Origin: a virus
DNA length: 20,710 nucleotides
Virus record (IMG/VR): IMGVR_UViG_3300032084_002394
Location: 1-20,710 of that record
Reading direction: 5' to 3' (one strand)
In this document: positions 13,185 to 20,078 of the stretch, piece by piece
Layout of the letters: each line of letters begins with the position of its first letter
Position numbering within the stretch: position 1 is the first letter of the stretch
Notes under the pieces: model-generated
The model's input: the letters and a program-made list of their open reading frames with translations, nothing else
Databases searched by the model: none
Told to the model about the DNA's origin: nothing
Made by a program: the position numbers and the translations under genes

Positions 13185-13420
13185 AAAGATTTGGTATAGT
13201 AAATTATGATGTTATGACTGATCCTGAAGTATCATTACAAGCAAAAGGATTATATTCATTATTATGTTGCTATGCTGATAAATCCAGAACTTGTTACCCT
13301 TCAATTTCAACTCTTGCAGATATTTCAAACAAAAGTACAACGCAAATATCTGTATATATTAAAGAATTAAAAGATGCAAATTATTTAAAAAGAATCAAAT
13401 ACAAAATTAAGCTTACATGA
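13181..13420 (+). CDS. Helix-turn-helix protein (HTH_36 / replication-initiator-like N-domain)
   Basis: A 79-residue DNA-binding domain. FGIVNYDVMTDPEVSLQAKG (4-23) followed by LYSLLCCYADKSRTCYPSIS (24-43) is the typical opening of HTH_36 proteins, in which a conserved YADK...CYPSI precedes the HTH. LADISNKSTTQISVYIKELK (45-64) is the helix-turn-helix, and NYLKRIKYKIK the first wing strand. Family members in replication initiators continue well beyond this; here the protein stops right after the wing, so it may be a stand-alone regulator or a shortened initiator. Confidence 0.75.
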   Translation: MKRFGIVNYDVMTDPEVSLQAKGLYSLLCCYADKSRTCYPSISTLADISNKSTTQISVYIKELKDANYLKRIKYKIKLT

Positions 13421-13475
13421 GTTAGCTATATTATTGTAATATTTTTTAATTTTTAGATTCAAAATAAGACAGCTT

Positions 13476-13509
13476 TTTATATAAAATGAACGTTTAATTG
13501 TTATATTTG
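13476..13509 (+). promoter_or_regulatory. Candidate Bacteroidota-type promoter
   Basis: TATATTTG (13502-13509) matches the TAnnTTTG -7 box exactly; a weak -33 candidate TTTA lies at 13476-13479 (22-base spacing). It sits 14 bases before the ATG at 13524 in the 103-base gap after the HTH gene, so the leader would be very short. Confidence 0.45.
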
Positions 13510-13523
13510 GTCATACTTATGCC

Positions 13524-13793
13524 ATGATAATACAATTGCCGTCCGGAAAAATAATTGAATGTTCTGTTGAGATATATTTACAACTATCTGATCAGGAATA
13601 CAATGAATTAAATGGACTAGGCGCTCAGTATACTAAAGAAGATTCTAATAATCCTTTTTATAATCAATATTCTAATGAATTAAAGCGTGCTAAGCAAGCT
13701 TTTGAAGAAGATCATGAACATGAGCCTTCTCTTTATGAAATAGATGATGAGGAAAAAAGAATTGATAAGGATTTTCATCCAGATGATATATAG
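13524..13793 (+). CDS. Conserved-looking hypothetical protein
   Basis: An 89-residue acidic protein opening with a two-strand motif (MIIQLPSGKIIECSVEIYLQ) followed by LSDQEYNEL; this 'I-LPSG-II...YL-LSD-E' pattern is common among small phage proteins of Bacteroidota, in my recollection. The C-terminus is very acidic (EEDHEHEPSLYEIDDEEKRI). Ends with TAG, which argues against TAG recoding. It lies just before the SSB-like gene, suggesting a role in replication. Confidence 0.65.
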   Translation: MIIQLPSGKIIECSVEIYLQLSDQEYNELNGLGAQYTKEDSNNPFYNQYSNELKRAKQAFEEDHEHEPSLYEIDDEEKRIDKDFHPDDI

Positions 13794-13813
13794 AATAAAT
13801 CTATTCTATTAAC
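13791..13813 (+). promoter_or_regulatory. Hairpin with CTATTAAC leader element
   Basis: TAGAATA-aatc-TATTCTA (13791-13808) is a perfect 7-bp stem that includes the stop codon of the preceding gene; it runs into CTATTAAC (13806-13813) and TTTTATT, 20 bases before the ATG of the SSB-like gene. Confidence 0.45.
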
Positions 13814-13832
13814 TTTTATTAAAATTTAAATT

Positions 13833-14402
13833 ATGTCAAAAAATCAAGTAACCGTGGTTGCTGATGATAACGGTAACGTTATACGTCAATCACAAAATCC
13901 AGAAATTGGATTCGTAAGAGTAACCCAAGAAGCAGTAAATTATAGCCAAACAGGATGGGTTCAAAGAAAAACTAGAAGTGCCTTAATTTTAGGTAATATA
14001 GATGATCTTAAAGAATTAAAATTTAAGAACAAACAAAAATTAGAAGGTAAAATTGTAGTTAAAGAATCTACAGAGCCATTTAATATGACAGATCCTGATA
14101 GAGATTTGAAAATAGCTGGTGATACCGGTATTATTTGCGCTACTGCAGATGGAGAGCCTATTTATAGAACAACTTTCTATGATGTAACTGGTGAACAATT
14201 AGATACATTTATTGCACATGCAAATGGAGATGCTATAAGACAAGCAAATGCAGAAGGTTCTGGAGCTGAGTCAATAGCTGAAAGTGAATTTAGTGATGAA
14301 GATGGTGATGAATCAGATTCATTAACTGTAGAAGATGAAGCAGAAGATGTTGAAGAAACATCAGAAGATGTTGAAGTAGATGAAGAATCATTTGAACTAT
14401 AA
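13833..14402 (+). CDS. Putative single-stranded DNA-binding protein
   Basis: A 189-residue protein with a beta-rich body (NQVTVVADDNGNVIRQSQNP, GFVRVTQEAV, TRSALILGNIDDLKEL, EGKIVVKESTEPFNMTDPDR, GEPIYRTTFYDVTG) and a long acidic, Ser/Glu/Asp tail (about 141-189) ending in ESFEL. Body plus acidic tail with a terminal aromatic is the plan of phage SSBs such as T7 gp2.5, where the tail recruits replication proteins. KIVVKESxxPFN resembles SSB-like proteins of Bacteroidota phages as I remember them; I could not check this. It is followed by a strong terminator. Confidence 0.55.
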   Translation: MSKNQVTVVADDNGNVIRQSQNPEIGFVRVTQEAVNYSQTGWVQRKTRSALILGNIDDLKELKFKNKQKLEGKIVVKESTEPFNMTDPDRDLKIAGDTGIICATADGEPIYRTTFYDVTGEQLDTFIAHANGDAIRQANAEGSGAESIAESEFSDEDGDESDSLTVEDEAEDVEETSEDVEVDEESFEL

Positions 14403-14604
14403 AATCCAACCTCCTAATGAGATATAAGTCCCAGGAAGACACCGTAACGTAGGCATTTTCGTTAATGTTGGGCACTGTAAAGTCAGTGATATTAAGCACA
14501 CGGGGGTATCCTACAGTAAGAAGGCTGTAGGACCCCTTTTTTTATTAACCACCTTAAAATTTTAATTATGGAATAGTCAAGAATTACATTTGAAACAACT
14601 AGTT
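14403..14604 (+). promoter_or_regulatory. Structured gap with abortive start
   Basis: No long gene. CACTG-taaagt-CAGTG (14473-14488 region) and the terminator at 14503-14543 are the main structures. After it, TTTATTAAC (14541-14549) and the best-looking start context in the window, TTTTAATTATG (ATG 14568), open a frame that stops at the third codon (ATG GAA TAG). The real start of the next gene appears to be 14605. Confidence 0.5.
14503..14543 (+). terminator. Strong Rho-independent-type terminator
   Basis: GGGG (14503-14506) pairs with CCCC (14533-14536) and TCCTACAG (14509-14516) with CTGTAGGA (14525-14532), a 12-bp stem with a two-base bulge and eight-base loop, followed by seven Ts. It closes the SSB-like transcript. 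Confidence 0.75.
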
Positions 14605-14808
14605 ATGAAGAATTACTTCACAACAAGAGTTTTTGTTAAAAAAACTCCAAGAGGCACAAGTAATACTTTAGCAGAGCATCTTAGAAAAGAGTTGCAAAAA
14701 CAAATTAATAGACATAAAGTATCTATTAATAGAAATGTTTTTGTTAAAACTCAAGAAGAGAAGGCAAAGTTAAAGATTGCTAAAGCTGAATGGAAAAAAA
14801 GACAGTAA
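14605..14808 (+). CDS. Small basic hypothetical protein
   Basis: A 67-residue, very basic protein (FVKKTPRGTSNTLAEHLRKE, then EEKAKLKIAKAEWKKRQ), probably helical at both ends and suited to nucleic-acid binding. A TTG at 14590 would add five residues, but the ATG at 14605 is more likely. The leader carries a two-codon ATG-GAA-TAG frame upstream that could tune its translation. No family recognised. Confidence 0.6.
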   Translation: MKNYFTTRVFVKKTPRGTSNTLAEHLRKELQKQINRHKVSINRNVFVKTQEEKAKLKIAKAEWKKRQ

Positions 14809-14840
14809 CATCTTGACAAAATCCTAAGAAAAAGGTGGGC

Positions 14841-14872
14841 TAGTGCTGAAAAAACCATAAGGCACTATTTTT
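14841..14872 (+). terminator. Terminator-like hairpin before the next gene
   Basis: TAGTGC (14841-14846) pairs with GCACTA (14862-14867), 15-base loop, followed by TTTTTATT. TTTATTAAC (14870-14878) then lies 24 bases before the ATG at 14894. Confidence 0.5.
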
Positions 14873-14893
14873 ATTAACTAAAACCAATATATT

Positions 14894-15409
14894 ATGTTAT
14901 CAAAAGATCAACAATCATTATTGCAAAAAGAAAGTGCAATCATGAAATTAAAAAACAGAGAAGAAAGATTTATATATTATGGAATATATGAATCATATTG
15001 TGCAAATAAGGACAATATTCAAAAGTTGCAATACACAAAACTCAATCCGCAACAACATTTTTTATTTAAACGTGTATTACACGGATTAAATATGTATTCA
15101 AAAGAACAAATTGCAGTAATGCATCCTCAAAAAAAGAAGAGAATCTCTAAAGTATGGCGTAAAGGTCAAAATGTTATAAATGAATGGAAGCAAATTTTAT
15201 CAAATAAAAAACTTAATAAGTTTTTGTTTGTGACATTTGGAGAAAGAAGTTCATTTGTAAGAGATCTTATGGAATATCCTATAAATGATATAGATCCAAA
15301 TTATGTGGATAAATCATCTTTAAAAGAACAGGGTATTACATATGAAGATTTAATCTTAAGATTTATGCAAGTGGGATTATTACCAAAAAATTTTCTTATA
15401 ATAAAATGA
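14894..15409 (+). CDS. Hypothetical protein
   Basis: A 171-residue basic, mostly helical protein: LKNREERFIYYGIYESYCAN, then LNPQQHFLFKRVLHGLNMYS, a Lys-rich PQKKKRISKVWRKGQNVI region and a C-terminal LKEQGITYEDLILRFMQVGL. No catalytic motif seen. The basic centre suggests nucleic-acid contact. The stop overlaps the HNH gene by four bases (ATGA). Family not recognised. Confidence 0.7.
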   Translation: MLSKDQQSLLQKESAIMKLKNREERFIYYGIYESYCANKDNIQKLQYTKLNPQQHFLFKRVLHGLNMYSKEQIAVMHPQKKKRISKVWRKGQNVINEWKQILSNKKLNKFLFVTFGERSSFVRDLMEYPINDIDPNYVDKSSLKEQGITYEDLILRFMQVGLLPKNFLIIK

Positions 15410-15672
15410 GAAAAGTAAGTAAAAAACTTGCACAACAACAAAGGGAGTATAGTAAGCTGCGTAAGACGTGGCTTACTGATCGCCCAGTGTGTCAAGCAAA
15501 AATTCATAGATGTACATTAAAATCTACAGATGTACATCATAAAAAAGGTAGGGGAAAGTATTTATTAGATACAAGTACCTGGTTATCAGTATGTAGAAAT
15601 TGCCACAATTGGATAGAAATACACCCAGAAGACGCAAAAGAATTAGGGTTTAGTATATCAAAAATAAAATAA
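15406..15672 (+). CDS. HNH endonuclease-like protein
   Basis: An 88-residue protein with the zinc-supported HNH layout: C29 and C36 (PVCQAKIHRC), H44-H45 (DVHHKKGRGK), then C63, C66 and H67 (WLSVCRNCHNWIEIH). Two Cys pairs would bind zinc, while the His pair and final His build the one-metal active site; the middle Asn position is not obvious. Small HNH proteins of this type in phages cut DNA at specific or nicked sites, often in packaging or homing. Overlap with the upstream unknown (ATGA) links them functionally. Confidence 0.75.
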   Translation: MRKVSKKLAQQQREYSKLRKTWLTDRPVCQAKIHRCTLKSTDVHHKKGRGKYLLDTSTWLSVCRNCHNWIEIHPEDAKELGFSISKIK

Positions 15673-15674
15673 TA

Positions 15675-16316
15675 ATGAAAAATTTAATAAAACAAACATT
15701 AGCAGTAATTGGATGTGTTATGCTATCTTTTGGGATAGTTGCAACAATGTCTTTTATTGCAGGACCTTCAAAAAGTAAAATAAAAATAGAAAAAAAATTA
15801 TTATCTAAAGGTAATGAAGCAGAAAGGTATTGCAATGAAAATGATTTTAATCAGGATTTTTGTATTCTCATAGATATGAGTTTACATTCTGGTAAGAAAA
15901 GATTTTATGTTTATGATTTTAAACAAAAAAAAGTTATACAATCATTTCCAGTAAGTCATGGTTGTGGAATTAACTCATGGGGATCTGGAGATAGTGCTGG
16001 AAATCCTAGTTTTAGCAATACAGTTGATAGCCATCTCTCATCTCTTGGTAAATATGCCATTGGAGATAGAGGTTGGAGTAGCTGGGGAGTAAATGTAAAT
16101 TACACGTTACATGGATTAGATTATTCTAATTCAAATGCTTATGACCGTTACATTGTATTTCACTCTTGGGAATGGATTTCAGATAATGAAATTTATCCTG
16201 CGGCATCAGCAGAAGGTTGGGGATGTCCAGCCATATCTAACAATAACTTTAATAAAGTAGATAAATTATTAAAAAATCAAACAAAACCCACTCTTATGTG
16301 GATTTACAATGAATAA
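15675..16316 (+). CDS. Exported L,D-transpeptidase-like protein (YkuD_2 type)
   Basis: A 213-residue protein anchored or exported by an N-terminal hydrophobic segment (LAVIGCVMLSFGIVATMSFI, 9-28). The body matches the murein L,D-transpeptidase catalytic family of Gram-negatives: FCILIDMSLHSGKKRFYVYD (62-81), SFPVSHGCG (90-98), SSLGKYAIGDRG (122-133), YTLHGLD (143-149), the catalytic His in YIVFHSW (H163) and the catalytic Cys in GWGCPAIS (C184). Such enzymes form or exchange peptide cross-links in the periplasm. In a phage it may strengthen or remodel the wall during infection. It overlaps the next small gene by one base. Confidence 0.82.
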   Translation: MKNLIKQTLAVIGCVMLSFGIVATMSFIAGPSKSKIKIEKKLLSKGNEAERYCNENDFNQDFCILIDMSLHSGKKRFYVYDFKQKKVIQSFPVSHGCGINSWGSGDSAGNPSFSNTVDSHLSSLGKYAIGDRGWSSWGVNVNYTLHGLDYSNSNAYDRYIVFHSWEWISDNEIYPAASAEGWGCPAISNNNFNKVDKLLKNQTKPTLMWIYNE

Positions 16317-16453
16317 TGGAAGATTGGAATAAAGATAAATATCAAGGTAGAAGAAAAGATCAGGTTGACTTTTCAAATAAAGTAGCAATTATATCAGGAG
16401 CAATTTTTATACTCCTGATTATAATTTCAACAATTATTAACCTATTAAATTAA
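16316..16453 (+). CDS. 45-residue single-pass membrane protein
   Basis: A charged N-terminus (MEDWNKDKYQGRRKDQVD) and one hydrophobic helix (VAIISGAIFILLIIISTII, 23-41). Start overlaps the previous stop (TAATG), and the frame ends six bases before the next gene, so it sits inside the wall-enzyme operon. A membrane partner or small holin-like protein is possible; no family recognised. Confidence 0.6.
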   Translation: MEDWNKDKYQGRRKDQVDFSNKVAIISGAIFILLIIISTIINLLN

Positions 16454-16458
16454 AAATC

Positions 16459-16743
16459 ATGAAAGATAGATCACAAAAAGCAATGGTTATAATATGCATG
16501 GTACTGGCATTTGGTACAGGTGTATTTGTAACAACAGCTATTAAAGTAGAGAAAGTGCATTACATTCATAAAAACAAATGTGATGGAATATGCATAGACT
16601 ATAGAGAAGCATATGGAATTGAAGAAGGTTTAGATGACATTTACTATTATGTAGATAAAATAAATAGTGGTGACACTACTAATCCTTGGACAGATTACAT
16701 TAAGAATAAATGCGAATACATTAATAAACAAATTCAAAAATAA
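16459..16743 (+). CDS. Membrane-anchored hypothetical protein
   Basis: A 94-residue protein with an N-terminal anchor (AMVIICMVLAFGTGVFVTTA, 8-27) and an exported domain holding three Cys (KNKCDGICIDY, then KNKCEYIN) which could form a disulfide. GIEEGLDDIYYYVDKINSG looks helical. It sits between the L,D-transpeptidase-like and DUF1287 genes, suggesting a periplasmic role in the same process. No family recognised. Confidence 0.65.
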   Translation: MKDRSQKAMVIICMVLAFGTGVFVTTAIKVEKVHYIHKNKCDGICIDYREAYGIEEGLDDIYYYVDKINSGDTTNPWTDYIKNKCEYINKQIQK

Positions 16744-16748
16744 TAATT

Positions 16749-17525
16749 ATGAAAAATTTAATTTCAATTTTAATACTGTCATTGCCACTATGTATGGTGG
16801 CATGCAGTAAAGATAAACTTGCAGAGGACTTGATGAGTTGGTATCCCACTGGAGAAGAATGGGATGATCATATAAATGTCATAGTAGAAGAAGCTAATAA
16901 AAGTAAAATTGAATCTTTAATTAATATTGATTCAACAAATACTTTTGGGCAATTAGTTGCAACACATGCAGATGTGCAGACATTGCAAAATACAGTATAT
17001 GATGGAAGTTGGGTTAACATAGGATATCCTGGCGGAGATCCTGGTTATCAACAAGGTGTTTGTACTGATGTTGTAATAAGAGCATATAGATTCATTAACA
17101 TTGATTTTCAAGAATTAATTCATGAAGATATGAAAATTGCTCACAGTGAATACAATAAAAGATATCTTACTAAAAAGTTAGATAACAATATTGACCATAG
17201 AAGAACTCAGAATATTCAAACTTATTTGACAAGAATAGGTGCTAAAATATCTGTCCCTAAAGTTAATGATTATAAACCAGGTGATATAGTATTTTGGGAT
17301 ATTGCTGCAGGACACACGGGTATTGTAAGTGATAAAAAATCTCTTAATCATGGAGGTTATATGGTTATTCACAATATTGGCGGAGGTGCTGAAATAGAAG
17401 ATCTCTTATATACTTGGACTCCTATGGAAGTTTACCGGCTTAATGATGATCATGTAAATAAATTACAAGAAAATTGTACTTTTGAATATAGTTATCATGA
17501 AGATTTTAAAAGATATGTCAAGTAG
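16749..17525 (+). CDS. DUF1287-family lipoprotein, NlpC/P60-like fold expected
   Basis: A 258-residue protein. Residues 1-19 are a lipoprotein signal (LPLCMVAC, C19 lipidated). From about 65 the sequence follows DUF1287: VYDGSWVNIGYPGGDPGYQQ, GVCTDVVIRAYR (C105), LIHEDM, NNIDHRRTQNIQTYL, YKPGDIVFWD, GHTGIVSD (H189) and MVIHNIGGG (H208). The Cys-His arrangement is that of NlpC/P60-like amidases and peptidases, so peptidoglycan is the expected substrate, though the family's reaction is not established to my knowledge. The end overlaps the helicase gene. Confidence 0.8.
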   Translation: MKNLISILILSLPLCMVACSKDKLAEDLMSWYPTGEEWDDHINVIVEEANKSKIESLINIDSTNTFGQLVATHADVQTLQNTVYDGSWVNIGYPGGDPGYQQGVCTDVVIRAYRFINIDFQELIHEDMKIAHSEYNKRYLTKKLDNNIDHRRTQNIQTYLTRIGAKISVPKVNDYKPGDIVFWDIAAGHTGIVSDKKSLNHGGYMVIHNIGGGAEIEDLLYTWTPMEVYRLNDDHVNKLQENCTFEYSYHEDFKRYVK

Positions 17526-18615
17526 AGAGAAAGTTCAAAAAGAAGCTTTAGAAATAACCCTAGGTCACAAACGTTGTGGCTTAGGGATTTCTATGGGTGT
17601 TGGTAAAACTAGAATAGCATTGCAACACCTTATAAAGAACTATGATCCTAATGGTAAGTATTTAGTTGTAGTTCCAAAGAATGCTGTAATAGATTCTTGG
17701 AATGATGAGCTGGTTAAGATGAAGAAGGATGTTTATTTATCACAACAAATAGAATTTGTAAATTATAGATCTATACATAAATGTAATCCAAATGACTACA
17801 GTATAGTTTATTTAGATGAGTGTCATAACTTATTACTTTCACATGAAGAGTTTCTTAAAAACTATAATGGGAAGATTTTAGGTTTAACTGGTACTCCACC
17901 TAGAAAAGGATCAGAAAAGTATACAATGGTTCAAAGATATTGTCCTATTGTATATGAGTTTAGTGTAGATGAAGCAACAGATAGTAATATTCTTAATGAT
18001 TATAGAATAATTATACATCATTTAGAATTATCTAAACTGCCAAACTTAAAAAAGACAAATAAGCAAGGTGGTGTATGGTATACATCTGAAGTAAAAGATT
18101 ATGCTTATTTAAATAGGCGTTGTCAAGAAGCTATGAGTGGAAAAGCTCAGCAAATGGCAGCAATAATGAGAATGCGTGGATTAATGGAATATGCAACTAA
18201 AGAAAGTTACTTAAATGGTATTATAAAAAATATTTCATCTAAGTGCATTATATTTGCCAACACACATAAACAAGCAGATCGTGTTTGTAAACATAGCTAC
18301 CATTCTGGAAATAAAAAATCAGATGAAAATCTAGAATTATTTAGTGATGGAAGAATTGATAAATTATCTTGTGTATTACAGCTCAGTGAGGGTATATCTA
18401 TTCCTAATCTGCGTCAAGGTATTATTATGCATGCTTATGGTAATAATAGGAAATCAGCGCAAAGAATAGGTAGACTTTTAAGGCTATCTCCAGATCAAAA
18501 AGCAACATGTCATATATTATGTTATAAAGGTACTCAAGATGAAAAATGGGTTACAGAGGCATTAAAGACATTTGATCAAAATAAAATAGAATATTTTAAT
18601 CCTTTAAATACTTAA
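17515..18615 (+). CDS. SF2 DEAD/DEAH-type helicase
   Basis: A 366-residue ATP-dependent helicase or translocase. Walker A is GISMGVGKTR (catalytic Lys near residue 31), motif II is DECH (101-104), motif III-like LTGTP (124-128), a second RecA-like domain begins near KCIIFANTHKQADRV (243-257), and motif VI is QRIGRLLR (316-323). The layout resembles SNF2/UvsW/T5-D10-like phage helicases, which act in replication, recombination or repair. An earlier ATG at 17482 is possible but would overlap the DUF1287 gene by 44 bases; 17515 leaves an 11-base overlap. Third in line after two envelope genes, but its job is on DNA. Confidence 0.85.
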   Translation: MSSREKVQKEALEITLGHKRCGLGISMGVGKTRIALQHLIKNYDPNGKYLVVVPKNAVIDSWNDELVKMKKDVYLSQQIEFVNYRSIHKCNPNDYSIVYLDECHNLLLSHEEFLKNYNGKILGLTGTPPRKGSEKYTMVQRYCPIVYEFSVDEATDSNILNDYRIIIHHLELSKLPNLKKTNKQGGVWYTSEVKDYAYLNRRCQEAMSGKAQQMAAIMRMRGLMEYATKESYLNGIIKNISSKCIIFANTHKQADRVCKHSYHSGNKKSDENLELFSDGRIDKLSCVLQLSEGISIPNLRQGIIMHAYGNNRKSAQRIGRLLRLSPDQKATCHILCYKGTQDEKWVTEALKTFDQNKIEYFNPLNT

Positions 18616-18706
18616 GTAGAATGATGCAGATTTCAGATAGGCTAGATCACTGAATAACTTGGGGGGACTGTAAAGCGAGTTCTCCCCTGCATGTTCTTAA
18701 ATTATT
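18616..18706 (+). promoter_or_regulatory. Short gap with G-tract/C-tract hairpin
   Basis: GGGGGGAC (18661-18668) can pair with GTTCTCCCC (18679-18687) with one bulge. The downstream TGTTCTTAAATTATT is T-rich but has no clear T-run, then the ATG at 18707. The TTTATTMAC element of other leaders is absent. Confidence 0.4.
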
Positions 18707-18982
18707 ATGAATACAAAAGAACTAGAAAAGATATATAATAAAAGATGTGAGGAAGATAGTCCTGCTATTATCCTATATAATGATAATGTAAATACATTTG
18801 ATCATGTAATAAATTGTTTAATTCAATTTGTAGATCACACCAGTATACAAGCAGAGCAATGCGCTGTATTAGTACATAATAAAGGTAAATGTTCTATAAA
18901 AAAAGGTGATATATCAGATCTAATACCTATAAAATCAAAATTATTAATGCACAAATTAAATGTAGAAATAGAATATGGGTAA
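18707..18982 (+). CDS. clpS: ClpS-like adaptor protein
   Basis: A 91-residue protein aligning by eye with Bacteroidota ClpS over its whole folded core: PAIILYNDNVNTFDHVINCL (19-38), IQFVDHTSIQAEQCAVLVHN (39-58), KGKCSIKKGDISDLIPIKSK (59-78), LNVEIEYG. ClpS delivers N-degron substrates to the ClpA/ClpC unfoldase. The ligands for the substrate alpha-amino group in E. coli (N34, D35, H66) correspond to N25, D26 and H57 here; the following Asp is replaced by Asn (N27). The N-terminal extension is short. Phage use could redirect host proteolysis or block the host adaptor. Its stop overlaps the zinc-ribbon gene. Confidence 0.85.
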   Translation: MNTKELEKIYNKRCEEDSPAIILYNDNVNTFDHVINCLIQFVDHTSIQAEQCAVLVHNKGKCSIKKGDISDLIPIKSKLLMHKLNVEIEYG

Positions 18983-19211
18983 AATGAAAGAATTATATAT
19001 TCAAATGCAAGAAGAAGAATATGAAGGAAATCCTTCAGAATATATTGCAGAACATATAAATAGAATAAATGAAGGGTTTTCAGCAACTAATATATTATGT
19101 CCAAATTGCATGAAAGAAAAGTTAGCTCAAGATAGTGAAACTGATCTAAAATGCTTTAAATGCGGATATGATTTTATTAAAATAGATGAAAAAACTGTAA
19201 AATTTAAATAA
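18975..19211 (+). CDS. Small zinc-ribbon protein
   Basis: A 78-residue protein: an acidic helical N-terminus (ELYIQMQEEEYEGNPSEYI), then two CxxC knuckles, C42/C45 (LCPNC) and C60/C63 (KCFKCGYDF), spaced as in zinc ribbons of transcription or nucleic-acid proteins. Start is ATG 18975, overlapping ClpS by eight bases, or 18984. Its coupling to ClpS suggests joint expression; a substrate or partner role is speculation. Confidence 0.7.
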   Translation: MGKMKELYIQMQEEEYEGNPSEYIAEHINRINEGFSATNILCPNCMKEKLAQDSETDLKCFKCGYDFIKIDEKTVKFK

Positions 19212-19228
19212 TACTAAAATCAAGCAAA

Positions 19229-19795
19229 ATGAAAATATTCAAAAAATTAATGAAATTCTTACTAATAAGTGTATTAATGCTTGGATTAGGTATATTTATG
19301 TCTCATTACATAGAAGTTGGAGATTATAATGATTATGGTGAAGAAAGAATTTATATATCTGATAATGGATTTCATATAGATATTATAATTCCGGATGAAA
19401 ATAATGATTACACTGCTTATGGCTGGGGATCTAAGGTTTTCTTTATGGAAATTCCAACTTGGGATGATTTAACATATGATGTTGCATTTCAAGCTTTATT
19501 TACAAAACCTGCATCATGCATGCGTGTGACAAAGTATGATCAATACCAATCAAATTGGCAAATTATTAGATTGTCTGAAGAACAGCTTTTTTATATAAAA
19601 AAAAGAATAAATGAGCAATTTAAATATGATAGTGCCGGAAATAAAATATTAATCAAAGATAATTACTATGAGGCTAAAGGATCATACTGGGCTTTAAATA
19701 CATGTAACACTTGGGCAAACAATATAATTAAATCAGCAGGCCTAAGAGCTAAATTATATACATTAAATAGTGAATCAATAAGTGAATTATACTAA
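19229..19795 (+). CDS. DUF2459-like membrane-anchored protein (NlpC/P60-like)
   Basis: A 188-residue protein with an N-terminal anchor (FLLISVLMLGLGIFMSHYI, 10-28). The rest matches DUF2459 signatures as I know them: IYISDNGFHIDIIIP (41-55, H49), the AYGWGSKVFFMEIPTWDD run (63-80), IIRLSEEQL (112-120), YYEAKGSYWALNTCNTWANN (146-165, C159) and IIKSAGL. H49 and C159 would make a Cys-His pair as in the NlpC/P60 fold; the reaction is unknown. It faces the periplasm by its anchor. It overlaps the metallopeptidase-like gene by 14 bases. Confidence 0.72.
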   Translation: MKIFKKLMKFLLISVLMLGLGIFMSHYIEVGDYNDYGEERIYISDNGFHIDIIIPDENNDYTAYGWGSKVFFMEIPTWDDLTYDVAFQALFTKPASCMRVTKYDQYQSNWQIIRLSEEQLFYIKKRINEQFKYDSAGNKILIKDNYYEAKGSYWALNTCNTWANNIIKSAGLRAKLYTLNSESISELY

Positions 19796-20078
19796 AAAAG
19801 TTAATTATTGGATTAAAAAATTACAACTTGATAAATGGTCTATTGAAATAGAATCAATAGATCATGATCAGGTTATTTGTGATTGTCCACCAGAAGATTG
19901 TTATTTCATAGGTATACATTATAATGATACAATAAAAAAAGGTATAATATTTCATGACAGAGATCTTACAGAAGAAGATATAATACATGAGTTATTACAT
20001 GTTAAGTATTCTGATTGGTCAGAAGACCAGGTTAATAAAGAAACAGAAAAACTATTAAACCAAAATAAAGATGAGTGA
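19782..20078 (+). CDS. Small HExxH zincin-like protein
   Basis: A 98-residue protein with the zinc-metallopeptidase signature HELLH (69-73: H69, E70, H73) in DLTEEDIIHELLHVKYSDW, and E87 as a possible third ligand. The N-terminal part is a small beta layer (LDKWSIEIESI, YFIGIHYNDT, KGIIFHDRD), as in the minimal phage zincins. No signal peptide, so the target is cytoplasmic. Protease activity is unproven; anti-restriction proteins also use this fold. Confidence 0.7.
   Translation: MNYTKKVNYWIKKLQLDKWSIEIESIDHDQVICDCPPEDCYFIGIHYNDTIKKGIIFHDRDLTEEDIIHELLHVKYSDWSEDQVNKETEKLLNQNKDE

Noticed and set aside
14290-14499. Minus-strand 69-codon frame opposite the SSB-like tail
   Set aside because: It is the reverse of the Glu/Asp-rich tail, giving a His/Leu-rich artefact.
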